From contig NZ_AUNB01000001.1 in the NCBI RefSeq assembly GCF_000714545.1, positions 310,001 to 374,000 of the forward strand: DNA of 64,000 nt, read 5' to 3'. Numbering within the stretch: the first letter of the stretch is position 1; each line of letters opens with the position of its first letter. The position numbers and the translations under genes are program-made. The notes beneath the pieces are model-generated. The model was not told where the DNA came from. It did not search any database and saw only the letters and a list, made by a program, of their open reading frames with translations. Source of the stretch: Thioclava indica. GTDB taxonomy: Bacteria > Pseudomonadota > Alphaproteobacteria > Rhodobacterales > Rhodobacteraceae. Shown here piece by piece: positions 8,273 to 17,758 of this stretch.

Positions 8273-10363
8273 ATGACACATATGGGTAATGGGACCGGGC
8301 CCCGCGATGCAATTTTGCGCATCCGGGGCCTGGAAAAGCGTTTCGGCGCGGTGCAGGCCCTAAGCGGCGTCGATTTCGACGTGCGCCCGGGTCAGGTGAC
8401 CGCGCTGGTGGGTGACAATGGCGCGGGCAAATCCGTGCTGACCAAGACGATTGCCGGCATCCATGAGGCAGATGGCGGCACGATCGAATGGGATGGCAAG
8501 ACGGTGCGGGTGCGCAATCCGCGTGACTCTGCCGAACTGGGCATTGAGGTTGTTTATCAAGACCTTGCGCTGTGCGACAATCTCGATGTGGTGCAGAACA
8601 TGTTTCTGGGCCGCGAGATCATGACCAACGGCGTGCTGGATGAGGACGCGATGGAACGCGCCGCCGCCGAGACGCTGTCGGGGCTGCGGGTGACGACCTT
8701 GCGCTCGATCCGTCAGCCGGTGGCCTCGCTTTCGGGCGGGCAGCGCCAGTCGATTGCGGTGGCGCGCGCCGTGATGTGGAACTCCAAACTGGTGATTTTG
8801 GATGAACCCACCGCCGCGCTCGGTGTCGCGCAGACCGGTCAGGTGCTGCAACTGGTGCGCCGTTTGGCCGATCAGGGGCTGGCGGTGGTGATGATCTCGC
8901 ATAACCTCAACGATGTGTTCGCGGTGGCGGACAATATCGCGATCCTGCGGCTGGGCGAGATGGTCAGCCAAGGGCCGATGGACGAATACGACACCCAGCG
9001 CGTCGTCGAGCTGATGACCACGGGCAAATCCGATCATGTGGTGAGCGCCGGACAGGGGCGCGCCGCGCCCTCGATTGCCGCCGAGAACGCCAAAGAGGTT
9101 GCCGAGGCACGCGCCGCATCTGGCGAAACCGGCCCCGCAGCAGTCGTGACCAGCGGCGAGACCGAGAGCTTTGGCAGCTACATGGCCCGCGTCTGGTCGC
9201 GCGTCAAAGCGGGGGAGAGCGGCGTGCTGCCGGTGATCCTTGGCTTTGTGCTGATCTCGGCGATCTTCCAGTTTCAAAACGACAAATTCCTGTCCAATGG
9301 CAACCTTGTGAACCTGTTGGTGCAAGGCTCGGTCTTTATGATGATCGGGATGGGGCAAGTGTTCGTGCTGCTTCTGGGAGAGATCGACCTGTCGCTGGGC
9401 TTTGTTGCAGGCATCGGGGCGACGGTGGCGACGCTGCTGGTCGCGCCGGGACTGGGCTGGCCGTGGTGGACGGCGGTGATCGTGGCGCTTGGCGTAACGG
9501 CCGTGCTGGGCATCGTGCAGGGCTTGTTGATTACGCGCCTGCGCCTGCCCTCTTTCGTGGTGACGCTGGCAGGTCTGTTGGGCTTTAACGGCTTGATGAT
9601 CCAGCTTTTAGGCGCGGGCGGCACAGTGCCCATCGCGTCTGAAACGATCAACAATTTCGCCAATGGTACGCTCAGCCCGCTGATGGGCTGGATCGTAACC
9701 GGAGGCGCGGTGCTGGTCTTTGCCGCGCTCACCTATCTCAAGGACGCCAAGCGCCGCGCCAGCGGATTGGTGGCACCGCCACTGGGGATGACGCTGCTGA
9801 AAATCGCGCTGGCGGTTGTGGCGGGGGGCGTGCTGGTCACGATTTCCAACATGAACCGCGGGATTGCGCGCTTTCCGCTGTCGGGGATGCCGTGGGTGAT
9901 CCCGATTGTGTTTGCGGTGCTGGTGGCGTGGTCGTTCCTGCTCGGCAAGCTGAAATTCGGGCGCTACGTTCTGGCCATCGGTGGCAATGCCGAAGCCGCG
10001 CGTCGCGCCGGGATCAATCTCAGCCTGATCCGCACGGCGGCCTTTACGCTGGCGGCAGTCACGGCGGGCATGGGGGGCATCATCTACGCCTCGCGCCTGC
10101 GCTCGATCTCGACCAGTTTCGACGGTGGCACGATTGTGCTGTATGTCGTGGCAACGGCGGTGATCGGGGGCACGTCCCTGTTTGGCGGGCGCGGCCACCC
10201 GCTGCATGCGGTGCTGGGCGGGGTCGTGATCGCGGCCATCGTCAACGGCATGGCCCTGCTGGGACTGCCCGCTGCGGTGCAACTGATGGCAACCGCGCTG
10301 GTCCTGCTGGCCTCAATCACGGTCGATGTGGTGGTGCGCCGGCGCGGAGAAACCACGCGCTAA
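8273..10363 (+). CDS. Fused sugar ABC transporter ATPase-permease
   Basis: A single 696-aa chain joins an ABC ATPase to a ribose/xylose-type permease. The ATPase has Walker A GDNGAGKS (residues 47-54), signature LSGGQRQ (153-159), Walker B LVILDEP (173-179) and a switch His in ISHN. A roughly 50-residue polar linker (about 255-305) leads to an integral membrane domain of about ten helices with the BPD_transp_2 motifs LLGEIDLSLG and GGNAEAARRAGI. Sugar importers of this class usually have separate genes and a duplicated ATPase of about 500 aa; here there is only one ATPase domain. A dimer would give the full complement. An alternative start is ATG 8282. Confidence 0.92.
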   Translation: MTHMGNGTGPRDAILRIRGLEKRFGAVQALSGVDFDVRPGQVTALVGDNGAGKSVLTKTIAGIHEADGGTIEWDGKTVRVRNPRDSAELGIEVVYQDLALCDNLDVVQNMFLGREIMTNGVLDEDAMERAAAETLSGLRVTTLRSIRQPVASLSGGQRQSIAVARAVMWNSKLVILDEPTAALGVAQTGQVLQLVRRLADQGLAVVMISHNLNDVFAVADNIAILRLGEMVSQGPMDEYDTQRVVELMTTGKSDHVVSAGQGRAAPSIAAENAKEVAEARAASGETGPAAVVTSGETESFGSYMARVWSRVKAGESGVLPVILGFVLISAIFQFQNDKFLSNGNLVNLLVQGSVFMMIGMGQVFVLLLGEIDLSLGFVAGIGATVATLLVAPGLGWPWWTAVIVALGVTAVLGIVQGLLITRLRLPSFVVTLAGLLGFNGLMIQLLGAGGTVPIASETINNFANGTLSPLMGWIVTGGAVLVFAALTYLKDAKRRASGLVAPPLGMTLLKIALAVVAGGVLVTISNMNRGIARFPLSGMPWVIPIVFAVLVAWSFLLGKLKFGRYVLAIGGNAEAARRAGINLSLIRTAAFTLAAVTAGMGGIIYASRLRSISTSFDGGTIVLYVVATAVIGGTSLFGGRGHPLHAVLGGVVIAAIVNGMALLGLPAAVQLMATALVLLASITVDVVVRRRGETTR

Positions 10364-10385
10364 ATCATTGGCGTAAGACACAGCG

Positions 10386-10411
10386 AAGGCCCCGTCCAAA
10401 GCGGGGCCTTT
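10386..10411 (+). terminator. Intrinsic terminator of the sugar ABC operon
   Basis: AAGGCCCCG (10386-10394) pairs with CGGGGCCTT (10402-10410) and is followed by a short T stretch, 22 bp after the permease stop. Confidence 0.75.
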
Positions 10412-10953
10412 CACATGCGCCGTGGGCCGGTATGGGGATGCGAAGGTCGATCAAAACTCGCAGCTCATTCCCGACCGAAGAAGCGGCCACGAAGTCCCGA
10501 CCGCACCAGAAGCTCTCCATATACGGAAACACCCGCCACAGCTGATAGCCTCCGGCAGCGATCATCAGGGCTGGAATTATAACCGCGCTCGGCCCTATCT
10601 GCGGGCGGCGCGATCAAATTCGCCGCACCGCCAGCGGTGGTTCCAAGCCCGCATATCTGAGCCTTGGATATCTCACGTTCTTCCATCTTCTGCCGCCTTC
10701 CCTGCCGTTGCGCCGGATCGCTTGTCACCGATGAAATTGCAGGAAAATTCGACCAATTCCGATCCGATTGCCGTGACCTATTCCAGTGCCCGTCCCGGCG
10801 CCCGCCCGAGTGGCGGTTAATAAGCGCCCTTACCGTTCTCCCGCAGACCAATGCGCAAGATCAGTCCGAAGTTTCATGGGAACCAAGAGGGCTCATCGGC
10901 CCTTATCAACACAGTCACACACTAGTGAGCCCCAGAAATAGAGCGAGGAAAAC
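10412..10953. other. 542-bp region without a convincing gene
   Basis: Frames on both strands lack ribosome-binding sites and recognisable motifs. A minus-strand stretch near 10580-10450 reads as a plausible membrane segment (ALMIAAGGYQLWRVF) but needs a start inside a frame that is closed upstream, so a decayed gene fragment is possible. Near the right end GGAAC (10879-10883) followed after 17 nt by CCTT resembles the general-stress ECF promoter pattern GGAAC-N16/17-CGTT with one mismatch. Confidence 0.4.
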
Positions 10954-11022
10954 ATGTACGGAATCTTCTACCTCATCGGAGTGATCGTGGTGGTTCTCGC
11001 AATCATCAACTTCGTGTTTTGA
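10954..11022 (+). CDS. 22-aa single-pass membrane micropeptide
   Basis: A very short gene encodes 22 residues starting MYGIFYLIGVIVVVLAI and ending FVF; almost the whole peptide is one hydrophobic helix. It has a good Shine-Dalgarno (GCGAGGA) 5 bp before the ATG and stops 17 bp before the next gene. Comparable tiny membrane peptides beside DUF883-like genes are, from memory, found in other Rhodobacteraceae, which argues that it is real. Function is unknown; a role in the membrane-stress cluster that follows is inferred from position only. Confidence 0.6.
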   Translation: MYGIFYLIGVIVVVLAIINFVF

Positions 11023-11039
11023 ACTTTAGGGAGAGCAAA

Positions 11040-11570
11040 ATGTCTAAATCGACCTCACCTACATCAGACGAGATCAAACAGCACGCCAAGGCTGCTTCTA
11101 AAGACCTCGGCGACAACGCCCGCGAGATGGCTCGCGACGCCGCAGGTGCTGTGCGCGATCAAGCGACGCATCAGGCGCAAAGTATCAAGTCGGGCGTCGC
11201 CGACGAGGTGTCCGATGTCGCCTCTGCCCTGCGCAAGGCGGCCAATGACATGCGCGACGGGTCGCCCCAGGAACGCACGTTCGGCCAAATTGCCGGAGGG
11301 CTTGCCGACGTCTCGGATTCGATCCGGGGCAAGGATCTGGGCGAAGTCGCCCACGAGCTGAGCACGTTTGCCAAACGCAATCCGATGCTGTTCCTTGGCG
11401 GTGTCGCGTTAGCCGGTTTCGCGGCAACGCGGTTTGCCACAGCCTCGGCGCGGCGCGACGAAGATGCACAGCCCAAGACCGCATCGACGATGTCTTCCGG
11501 TCCCAGCGCATCTGACGCTACAGACAGCTACACCCGTCACGTGCCCAAAACGTCGGGAGGCCTCTCATGA
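11040..11570 (+). CDS. DUF883-like membrane-anchored stress protein
   Basis: A 176-aa protein with a long charged amphipathic helical region rich in Ala, Asp, Lys and Gln (residues about 10-110), then one hydrophobic segment (NPMLFLGGVALAGFAATRF, about 117-135), then a polar tail. This matches the ElaB/YqjD/DUF883-like and nutrient-deprivation-induced protein architecture of membrane-tethered helical proteins. The ATG at 11040 has GGGAG upstream. The stop overlaps the next start (ATGA). It is likely part of a co-transcribed envelope module running to 14193. A ribosome- or membrane-binding role is known only for distant E. coli relatives. Confidence 0.75.
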   Translation: MSKSTSPTSDEIKQHAKAASKDLGDNAREMARDAAGAVRDQATHQAQSIKSGVADEVSDVASALRKAANDMRDGSPQERTFGQIAGGLADVSDSIRGKDLGEVAHELSTFAKRNPMLFLGGVALAGFAATRFATASARRDEDAQPKTASTMSSGPSASDATDSYTRHVPKTSGGLS

Positions 11571-11965
11571 GCGATCCGACCCGGAAATCAACAACCGACA
11601 TGCTGGGCGACGCCATGAACCACGTCAGTGCGCTGGTGCGTAAGGAAGTGGATCTGGCGCGCGCCGAGATTTCGGAAAACCTCAACAAGGCCGCAGTTGC
11701 GATCGGGCTGATTGTTGGCGCGGTCATCATCGCGCTTACGGCGCTCAACGTTCTTTCGGCGGCCCTTGTCGTGGCGCTGACCAATGCAGGGCTTGATGCG
11801 GGCTGGAGCGCGCTGATCGTCGGCGCGGTCTTTGGGATCATCGCCTTCGTAATGGTTGGCAAAGGGATCAATGACCTCAAGCTGACCAGCCTCGCGCCCT
11901 CGCGCACTGTCAAAAACGTCAAGCGTGACGCACATGCGGTAAAGGATGCCTACGATGACAAATGA
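11567..11965 (+). CDS. Phage holin family protein (holin superfamily III / Holin-X)
   Basis: A 132-aa inner-membrane protein. The N-terminal amphipathic segment HVSALVRKEVDLARAEISEN is typical of Holin-X/DUF1469 proteins and is followed by two hydrophobic helices (AVAIGLIVGAVIIALTAL and a second one ending AFVMVG). These are chromosomal relatives of holins with no proven lytic role. The start overlaps the preceding stop by 4 bp and the stop overlaps the next gene by 11 bp, which makes tight translational coupling likely. Neighbours are the DUF883-like and DUF3618 proteins, a combination common in alphaproteobacteria. Confidence 0.85.
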   Translation: MSDPTRKSTTDMLGDAMNHVSALVRKEVDLARAEISENLNKAAVAIGLIVGAVIIALTALNVLSAALVVALTNAGLDAGWSALIVGAVFGIIAFVMVGKGINDLKLTSLAPSRTVKNVKRDAHAVKDAYDDK

Positions 11966-13187
11966 TAGCAAATCCTCAGAAGAAATCGAAAGAGAGATCG
12001 AGCGCGAGCGCGCCGGACTGAAAGACTCCATCGACAATCTGCAAGACCGGTTTTCGTTCGACGGCGTCTTCCAGCAAGTCGGCGAGCAGTTCCGCGAACA
12101 TGGCGGCGAGTTCGGTCGCTCGGTCGCGCAATCGGCGCGTGACAATCCCATGGCGCTGGCACTGACCGGCGTCGGGGTGGCTTGGATGATCTTTGGCAAT
12201 AACCGGGCGGATGAGCGCCGGCGCGCACGCATCGATACGCCGCGCAATCCAGACACCACTCGGATGCCCCGCGACGCGGCTGATTACAGCGCACGGCCGC
12301 GCCCGGTCTATTCCGGCCCCAAACCAGCCGCGCGCCCCCCGGTGCAACCAAGCTGGGCGCGCGACTGGGACCGCGACGAGTTGGGTAGCCATGAATCGTC
12401 TAGCCCGTCGTTGGGCGAACGCGCCTCGGATACCGGTGCATCGATCAAAGATGCAGCGGATAGCGCGACGGATCGCATCGCATCAGCGTCGTCCTCGACC
12501 GCGCAATCGGTGTCTTCGGGTGCCGCCTCGACACGCGATGCCGCCAGTGACGCCGCCCGCAACATGCGCGATACCGCCAGCAGTGCTGCACACAGCATCT
12601 CAGATAGCGCCAGCAGCGCCGCGAAAGATGTGCGCGATACGGCTGGCAATGTCTGGAGCAGCGCCTCGCAGCGTGCCAATGCACTTCAACGTCGTCTGAC
12701 GGAAGGCACCGAAAACCTGTCCGAGGAGGCGCGCGAGCGTATCGCCGCCGCCCGCGCCCGTGCCTTCGATGCACGTGACGCGGCAGCGCGCAGGGTTAGT
12801 CGTCGCGCTGATCAGGTCTCTGACCTTTATGAGGACCACCCGCTGGCTATTGGTGCCCTCGCCTTTGCCGTCGGTGCCGCGATCGCGGGCGCGCTGCCCC
12901 GCACGCGCCTTGAGGACGAGTATGTCGGCGAATATAGCGACGATCTTTACGACGAGGCCGAGCGCATCTACGCCGAAGAGGTGGAGAAGGCACAAAAGGT
13001 CTTCGAGGCGGGCTTCGACGAGACAGTTGATGCTGTTTCGGACCTGAAAGACGACGCCATGTCCGCAGCGGATTCCGCCGTAACCAAGGCTAAATCGGCT
13101 GCCACCCGCGTTGCCGATGCCACCCAGGAAAAAGCGGATCAGGAACATCTCGGCGACATTGGGGATGACCTCAAGAAAGACAGCTGA
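11955..13187 (+). CDS. DUF3618 domain protein with Ala/Ser-rich helical domain
   Basis: A 410-aa protein. Residues 1-80 form the DUF3618 region: an acidic coiled segment (EEIEREIERERAGLKDSIDN), then a hydrophobic stretch (NPMALALTGVGVAWMIFG). The middle (about 155-270) is rich in Ala/Ser/Asp with 11-residue-like periodicity (DAASDAARNMRDTASSAAHS), resembling LEA/apolipoprotein-type amphipathic helices. A second hydrophobic segment (HPLAIGALAFAVGAAIAGAL) and an acidic tail follow. The ATG at 11955 lies within the end of the holin gene. The protein probably decorates the inner membrane; the precise role is unknown. Confidence 0.8.
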   Translation: MTNDSKSSEEIEREIERERAGLKDSIDNLQDRFSFDGVFQQVGEQFREHGGEFGRSVAQSARDNPMALALTGVGVAWMIFGNNRADERRRARIDTPRNPDTTRMPRDAADYSARPRPVYSGPKPAARPPVQPSWARDWDRDELGSHESSSPSLGERASDTGASIKDAADSATDRIASASSSTAQSVSSGAASTRDAASDAARNMRDTASSAAHSISDSASSAAKDVRDTAGNVWSSASQRANALQRRLTEGTENLSEEARERIAAARARAFDARDAAARRVSRRADQVSDLYEDHPLAIGALAFAVGAAIAGALPRTRLEDEYVGEYSDDLYDEAERIYAEEVEKAQKVFEAGFDETVDAVSDLKDDAMSAADSAVTKAKSAATRVADATQEKADQEHLGDIGDDLKKDS

Positions 13188-13193
13188 AGACAA

Positions 13194-13221
13194 GGGGCGG
13201 CTGCCTAAAGCGGGCCGCCCC
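13194..13221 (+). terminator. Hairpin between the DUF3618 gene and yihY
   Basis: GGGGCGGC (13194-13201) pairs perfectly with GCCGCCCC (13214-13221). The following TCCCTTTCATTT is not a full T-run, so partial termination or mRNA-end protection is more likely than a full stop before the next gene. Confidence 0.5.
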
Positions 13222-13251
13222 TCCCTTTCATTTCAACGCCAAGAGGGCCTC

Positions 13252-14193
13252 ATGGTTCGTGGACGCCGCGCCAAAACACCGACCGACATCCCGGCAATGG
13301 GCTGGAAAGACATCGCGCTTCGGGTCAAAAAGCAAATGGCAAGCGATCATGTCGGCCTCGTCGCCGCCGGGATCGCCTTTTACACGCTGCTGGCGATATT
13401 TCCCGCGCTGACCGCCGTTCTGGCAATCGGCGGGCTGGTGATTGATCCCTCACAGATCGTCACGCAACTGCATACCGTTACCGAAATTCTGCCCCAGCAG
13501 GCCTCCACGATCATTCTGGACCAGGCCCGCGATGTCGCCGGATCGGGCACCGGCGGTCTGGGGCTGACAGCCATCTTGGGTATCCTGCTGGCGCTTTATT
13601 CGGCATCAAAGGGTGTCAGCAGCCTGATCGAGGGCATGAACGTCGCCTATGACGAAGAGGAAGAGCGCAGCTTCATCTGGCTGATGGTTATCAGATTAGG
13701 GTTTACCGTCGCGCTGGTCGTCGCTGCGGTGCTGGTGCTGGGCATAATGATGGTGATCCCCTCGGTACTGGCCTTCGTTGATCTCGGATCTGCCGCCGAA
13801 GGCGCCATTACCGGGGCCAGTTGGCTGTTGATGCTGGTCGTCCTCGTGGTCGCGCTGACGGCCCTCTATCGTTTCGGCCCGGACCGCGACTCCCCTGAAT
13901 GGCGCTGGGTTACGCCCGGTTCGCTTGTTGCCTGCATCGTTTGGCTGATCGCGACGATCGGGTTTGCCATCTACGCCGCGAATTTCGGCTCTTATAACGA
14001 AAGCTTTGGCTCGTTGGGGGGCGCGATCGTGCTGCTGATGTGGCTCTGGGTTTCGGCCTTTATCGTTCTCATGGGCGCCGAGCTGAACGCCGAAATCGAA
14101 GCGCAAACACGCCATGACACGACCACCGGCGAGAACGAACCCATGGGCGAGCGCGGTGCCCAAAAGGCGGATCATCTGGGCGAGATCAGCTAG
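13252..14193 (+). CDS. YihY/virulence factor BrkB family membrane protein
   Basis: A 313-aa polytopic inner-membrane protein. The family opening DHVGLVAAGIAFYTLLAIFPALTAVLA and later LGLTAILGILLALYSASKGVSSLIEGMN and YRFGPDR motifs are clear, with about six transmembrane helices and a C-terminal WLWVSAFIVLMGAELNAE. Once annotated as RNase BN, the family is now regarded as of uncertain function. The ATG at 13252 has AAGAGGG upstream; a longer frame exists but overlaps the DUF3618 gene with non-conserved sequence. It closes the membrane-stress cluster. Confidence 0.9.
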   Translation: MVRGRRAKTPTDIPAMGWKDIALRVKKQMASDHVGLVAAGIAFYTLLAIFPALTAVLAIGGLVIDPSQIVTQLHTVTEILPQQASTIILDQARDVAGSGTGGLGLTAILGILLALYSASKGVSSLIEGMNVAYDEEEERSFIWLMVIRLGFTVALVVAAVLVLGIMMVIPSVLAFVDLGSAAEGAITGASWLLMLVVLVVALTALYRFGPDRDSPEWRWVTPGSLVACIVWLIATIGFAIYAANFGSYNESFGSLGGAIVLLMWLWVSAFIVLMGAELNAEIEAQTRHDTTTGENEPMGERGAQKADHLGEIS

Positions 14194-14275
14194 GGCGAGG
14201 CGCTGGTGCCCGCAATCAGTTCGCTGGGGCTTGCGGCGATGACGGCGCATTGGGAATTTGCCCCGGGGCCGTCCC

Positions 14276-14575
14276 ATGTCAAACGGCTGGCGCTATGGCG
14301 CACCGATCCCGCCCGGCCCCGTCACCGCCGAGGATCTGTGAAACGCTTTCGGGGGCTTATATTGTGCGTGAAGCTGGAAAACCCGAAGGGCCTGCGCATC
14401 GACCGGGCGTTCACATTGGACGGCCCGCTTGAGCGGGACAAAAATCTATCCCGTCGGTTTCATCACTGCGCAGAGCGCGCCCAAGGGGTTGGGTCGCAAC
14501 CGGAGCGATCTGGAAATCCGTGCCGTTGCCGCGCTGGAAGACTGGTTTCGCACCCCCGGAGTGGCAAGACGATAG
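14276..14575 (+). pseudogene. Decayed 5'-nucleotidase C-terminal fragment
   Basis: Three pieces in different frames read in order like the C-terminal domain of a bifunctional metallophosphatase/5'-nucleotidase: NGWRYGAPIPPGPVTAEDL ending at a stop near 14339, then VKLENPKGLRIDRAFTLDG, then after an apparent 1-nt insertion in an A-run near 14440, DKIYPVGFITAQSAPKGLGR down to a stop at 14573. IPPGPVTAEDL resembles the conserved segment before the substrate pocket of that domain. No catalytic N-terminal domain is present. I assign it from pattern memory only. The remaining sequence from 14576 to 14881 holds no convincing gene. Confidence 0.45.
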
Positions 14576-14881
14576 CGGTGTTTCCGGGGCCGGCAAATTT
14601 ATCGTCATGTGACAGACACGGAACTGTAGCGCCCACGCGCCTCCCTGCGCAATTGCGCCATGCTGACCCCTTGGATGGTCAGCGTGGCCGCGCTGCCTTG
14701 CGGGAGTGACTTAGCGACAGGGCTTTGCAGCTTCAGCATCTGCACCGCCTTGTTTTGCGTGGGAAAACTCGAGGTGCCAAGATCGCCGAAGCTCCGGTTC
14801 ATTCTTGAAACAAAACTTTACACAATTAGAAAAAAGACGCTTAATCTAAGCGATCTCTCTTCGATAATCAGGCCAACGCAG

Positions 14882-17758
14882 ATGCGAATTAATCTTGATG
14901 CGCTCTATGGCGCGGCTCCGTCGCCTTATGTCCTGCTCGATCCCGACTTGCGGATGGTCTGGGCAAATGAGGCCTATCTCGAGGTAACGGGACGCCCGCG
15001 CGAGGCGCTGATCGGGCGCGTCTTAACCGAAGAGTTCCCCGCGCCGCCCGATTCCGTCTCGGAGCAGATGTTGCGCGGATCATTTCGCCGGGTGCTTGCC
15101 ACGGGTAAGACCGACCATCTGCCCCTGATCCCCTACCCTATCGAGACCCCCGACGGCGAGATCAGGAACCGTTACTGGAGCGCAACCCATACCCCCGTTC
15201 TAGGCCCTGAAGGACAGGTCGAATTCATCCTGCAAAACACCATGGATGTCACCGAAACCTATCATGGCAAAGAGGATCCCAGCCCGCAAGGTGCCTCGCA
15301 AAACGCGGCAATGATGCAGCGCGCCGCGGCGGTGGCGACCGAAAACCTCGCCTTGAGCAGTTTGACCGAGTTCTTCCGATCTGCCTTTGAACAGGCTCCC
15401 AGTTTCATGGCAATCCTGAACGGGCGGGACCATGTATTCGAGATTGCCAATCAATCCTACATGGAGCTGGTCGGCGAGCGCGATATTATCGGCAAGCCCG
15501 TGCGTGATGCGCTGCCCGAGCTTGCGGGACAGGGCTTTTTTGAACTGCTCGACCGGGTTTATACCTCTGGCGAACCGGTTTCGATGAAGGGCATGCCCGC
15601 CGTGCTGGAAACCACATCAAGCGGCGCGCCCGATCAGCATTATGTCGATTTCATCTTTCACCCGCTCAGGGACGAAAAAGGCGCATCTAAAGGGATCTTC
15701 GTTCAGGGGCATGAGGTAACGGGCCAGAAAATCGCGGAATCCACGCTCACCGCCACGCGTGAAAAATTCCGCGTTATGGCGCAGACCATGCCCAACCACG
15801 TCTGGACTGCCGATAAGGATGGTGCGTTGAACTGGCTGAATGCCCGCACCTGCGAATTCACCGGCTTTGCCGAGGGCGAGCTTTACGGGCCGGACTGGGT
15901 ACGTGTGGTGCATCCCGACGATCTTGACGCCGCAATGGCGCATTGGTCGGCCGCGATCGAGCATGGCGCGAGCTATGAAACGGAATTTCGCATTCGCAAG
16001 GCGGATGGCAGTTTTCGCTGGCATCTGGTGCGCGCCTCTCCGTTGCGCGCCGATGACGGCACTTTGATCGGCTGGGTTGGGACCAACACCGACATTGAAG
16101 AGCGCAAGACGGCCGAGGCCGAAATCTCGCGCCTCAATGAAACGCTTGAATCGCGCGTGGCAAAGCGCAATCGCGAATTGGAAGATTTGCACGCCACCCT
16201 GCGCCAGAGCCAGAAGATGGAGGCAATTGGCAATCTTGCGGGTGGGATTGCCCATGATTTCAACAACCTCCTTCAAGTCATCACCGGCAATCTGCACATG
16301 GCCGCGCGCGATCTGCCCGAAGACGCGCCCGCCAAAGCCCGGCTGGATCAGGCGATGCGCAGCGTCAAACGCGGGGCGACGCTGGCCTCGCAGCTATTGT
16401 CCTTTGCCCGCAAACAGCCGCTTGCGCCGGAGGTAATCAATCTGGGTCATTTGATCGAGAACACGACAGAAATTCTTGGCAGCGCGATCGGGGAAGGGGT
16501 AGAGCTGGAAACCCGTTTGGCAGAGGGGCTCTGGAATACCCATGTCGACCCCAGCAACCTTGAAAACGCGGTGCTGAACCTTGCCATCAACGCCCGCGAT
16601 GCGATGGAGGGGCAAGGCAAGCTGGTGATCAACCTGCGCAATGCCCATCTGGATGCCGGTTATGCACAGCGCCATCCTGATGCGCGTCCCGGTCAGTATC
16701 TGGTGCTTTCCGTAACCGATACCGGCAGCGGGATTGATGCCGAAACGCTGGAACGTATTTTCGAGCCCTTCTTCACCACCAAGACAGATGGCCGTGGCAC
16801 CGGCCTTGGCCTGTCGATGGTCTACGGTTTTGCCAAACAATCCGGCGGTCATGTCACCATCGAAAGCGAAGTTGGTTCCGGCACCACGGTCAGCCTGTAT
16901 TTGCCGCGCTCGCTGGAACCGGCGCAGGCCGAGATGTCTTCGTCACGCGACGGCTGGTCCGGCGGCACCGAGACGATCTTGCTGGTTGAAGACGACGAGG
17001 ACGTGCGCGCAACCACCCATACCATGCTGACAGATCTGGGCTATAACGTGCATCAGGCCGCGAATGGCGATGCCGCGCTGGCGCTGGTGCAAGGGGGCGT
17101 CCGCATTGACCTGCTTTTCACGGATGTCGTCATGCCGGGGGCCATCTCGGGTCATGATCTGGCCGAAAGGCTGCGTGAGAGCCACCCGGATGTGCCGGTG
17201 CTGTTCACCTCGGGCTATGTGCAGGACACGATTGTCCATGACGGACAACTGGACGCTGGCGTTCGGTTGTTAAGCAAACCCTTCACGCAAGACGAACTGG
17301 CCCGCAAGATCCGCGAGTCGCTCGGGGGTGCGGCGAAAGCGGTGCCGCCCGCCAAGACCAAAACGGCCCCGGTCACTCAACCCCAAGCCAAGCGAGACAA
17401 GGGCAATCTTGAAGGTCTCTGTGTTTTGCTGTGCGAAGATAACGTGTTGATCCGCCTTGATTTGGCAGAGGGCTTGCGCGCCGCAGGATGCAACGTGCTG
17501 GAGGCCGGGAGCGCCGCATCCGCGCTTGATCTGCTGAACGCGCAACCCGTTGCTATTCTGATCACCGACGTCGGATTGCCCGACCGCACCGGAGAAGAAT
17601 TGGCCGCTGATGCACGCGCTTTGCATTCCGATTTGCCCGTGATCTTTGCCACCGGCGACTCCGATGTCGACACCGCCGCCGTGCTTGGAAATTGTAAGGT
17701 TTTGGGAAAACCATTCGATGACAGGGCCTTACTAGAGGCGATCAACGAGTTCGTCTGA
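14882..17758 (+). CDS. Hybrid sensor histidine kinase with PAS domains and two receivers
   Basis: A 958-aa signalling protein with no obvious membrane segment. Order: PAS (about 10-125), a second PAS-like domain (about 165-285), a third PAS (about 295-415, [13 protein letters not shown]...[14 protein letters not shown]), a coiled linker, HisKA with phospho-acceptor His458 ([12 protein letters not shown]), HATPase with NARDAM and [12 protein letters not shown], then two receiver domains with phospho-acceptor Asp748 ([10 protein letters not shown]) and Asp896 ([10 protein letters not shown]). The ATG at 14882 is chosen because the first PAS begins immediately after it; upstream frame sequence is not conserved-looking. 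No partner regulator is adjacent, so output is probably through another phosphorelay protein. Confidence 0.93.
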   Translation: MRINLDALYGAAPSPYVLLDPDLRMVWANEAYLEVTGRPREALIGRVLTEEFPAPPDSVSEQMLRGSFRRVLATGKTDHLPLIPYPIETPDGEIRNRYWSATHTPVLGPEGQVEFILQNTMDVTETYHGKEDPSPQGASQNAAMMQRAAAVATENLALSSLTEFFRSAFEQAPSFMAILNGRDHVFEIANQSYMELVGERDIIGKPVRDALPELAGQGFFELLDRVYTSGEPVSMKGMPAVLETTSSGAPDQHYVDFIFHPLRDEKGASKGIFVQGHEVTGQKIAESTLTATREKFRVMAQTMPNHVWTADKDGALNWLNARTCEFTGFAEGELYGPDWVRVVHPDDLDAAMAHWSAAIEHGASYETEFRIRKADGSFRWHLVRASPLRADDGTLIGWVGTNTDIEERKTAEAEISRLNETLESRVAKRNRELEDLHATLRQSQKMEAIGNLAGGIAHDFNNLLQVITGNLHMAARDLPEDAPAKARLDQAMRSVKRGATLASQLLSFARKQPLAPEVINLGHLIENTTEILGSAIGEGVELETRLAEGLWNTHVDPSNLENAVLNLAINARDAMEGQGKLVINLRNAHLDAGYAQRHPDARPGQYLVLSVTDTGSGIDAETLERIFEPFFTTKTDGRGTGLGLSMVYGFAKQSGGHVTIESEVGSGTTVSLYLPRSLEPAQAEMSSSRDGWSGGTETILLVEDDEDVRATTHTMLTDLGYNVHQAANGDAALALVQGGVRIDLLFTDVVMPGAISGHDLAERLRESHPDVPVLFTSGYVQDTIVHDGQLDAGVRLLSKPFTQDELARKIRESLGGAAKAVPPAKTKTAPVTQPQAKRDKGNLEGLCVLLCEDNVLIRLDLAEGLRAAGCNVLEAGSAASALDLLNAQPVAILITDVGLPDRTGEELAADARALHSDLPVIFATGDSDVDTAAVLGNCKVLGKPFDDRALLEAINEFV

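Noticed and set aside
6968-8281. 437-aa minus-strand frame opposite the sugar-binding protein
   Set aside because: No start signal or motifs; the plus-strand gene has a signal peptide and family motifs.
10365-10851. Two minus-strand frames in the noncoding spacer
   Set aside because: One overlaps a terminator and the ABC stop, neither has a Shine-Dalgarno, and composition is irregular; at most a decayed fragment.
11567-11965. Prophage lysis gene
   Set aside because: Holin-X proteins are common chromosomal genes here; no endolysin, spanin or phage structural gene is nearby.
14605-14802. 65-aa minus-strand frame before the hybrid kinase
   Set aside because: Composition is plausible but there is no recognisable motif or convincing ribosome-binding site.
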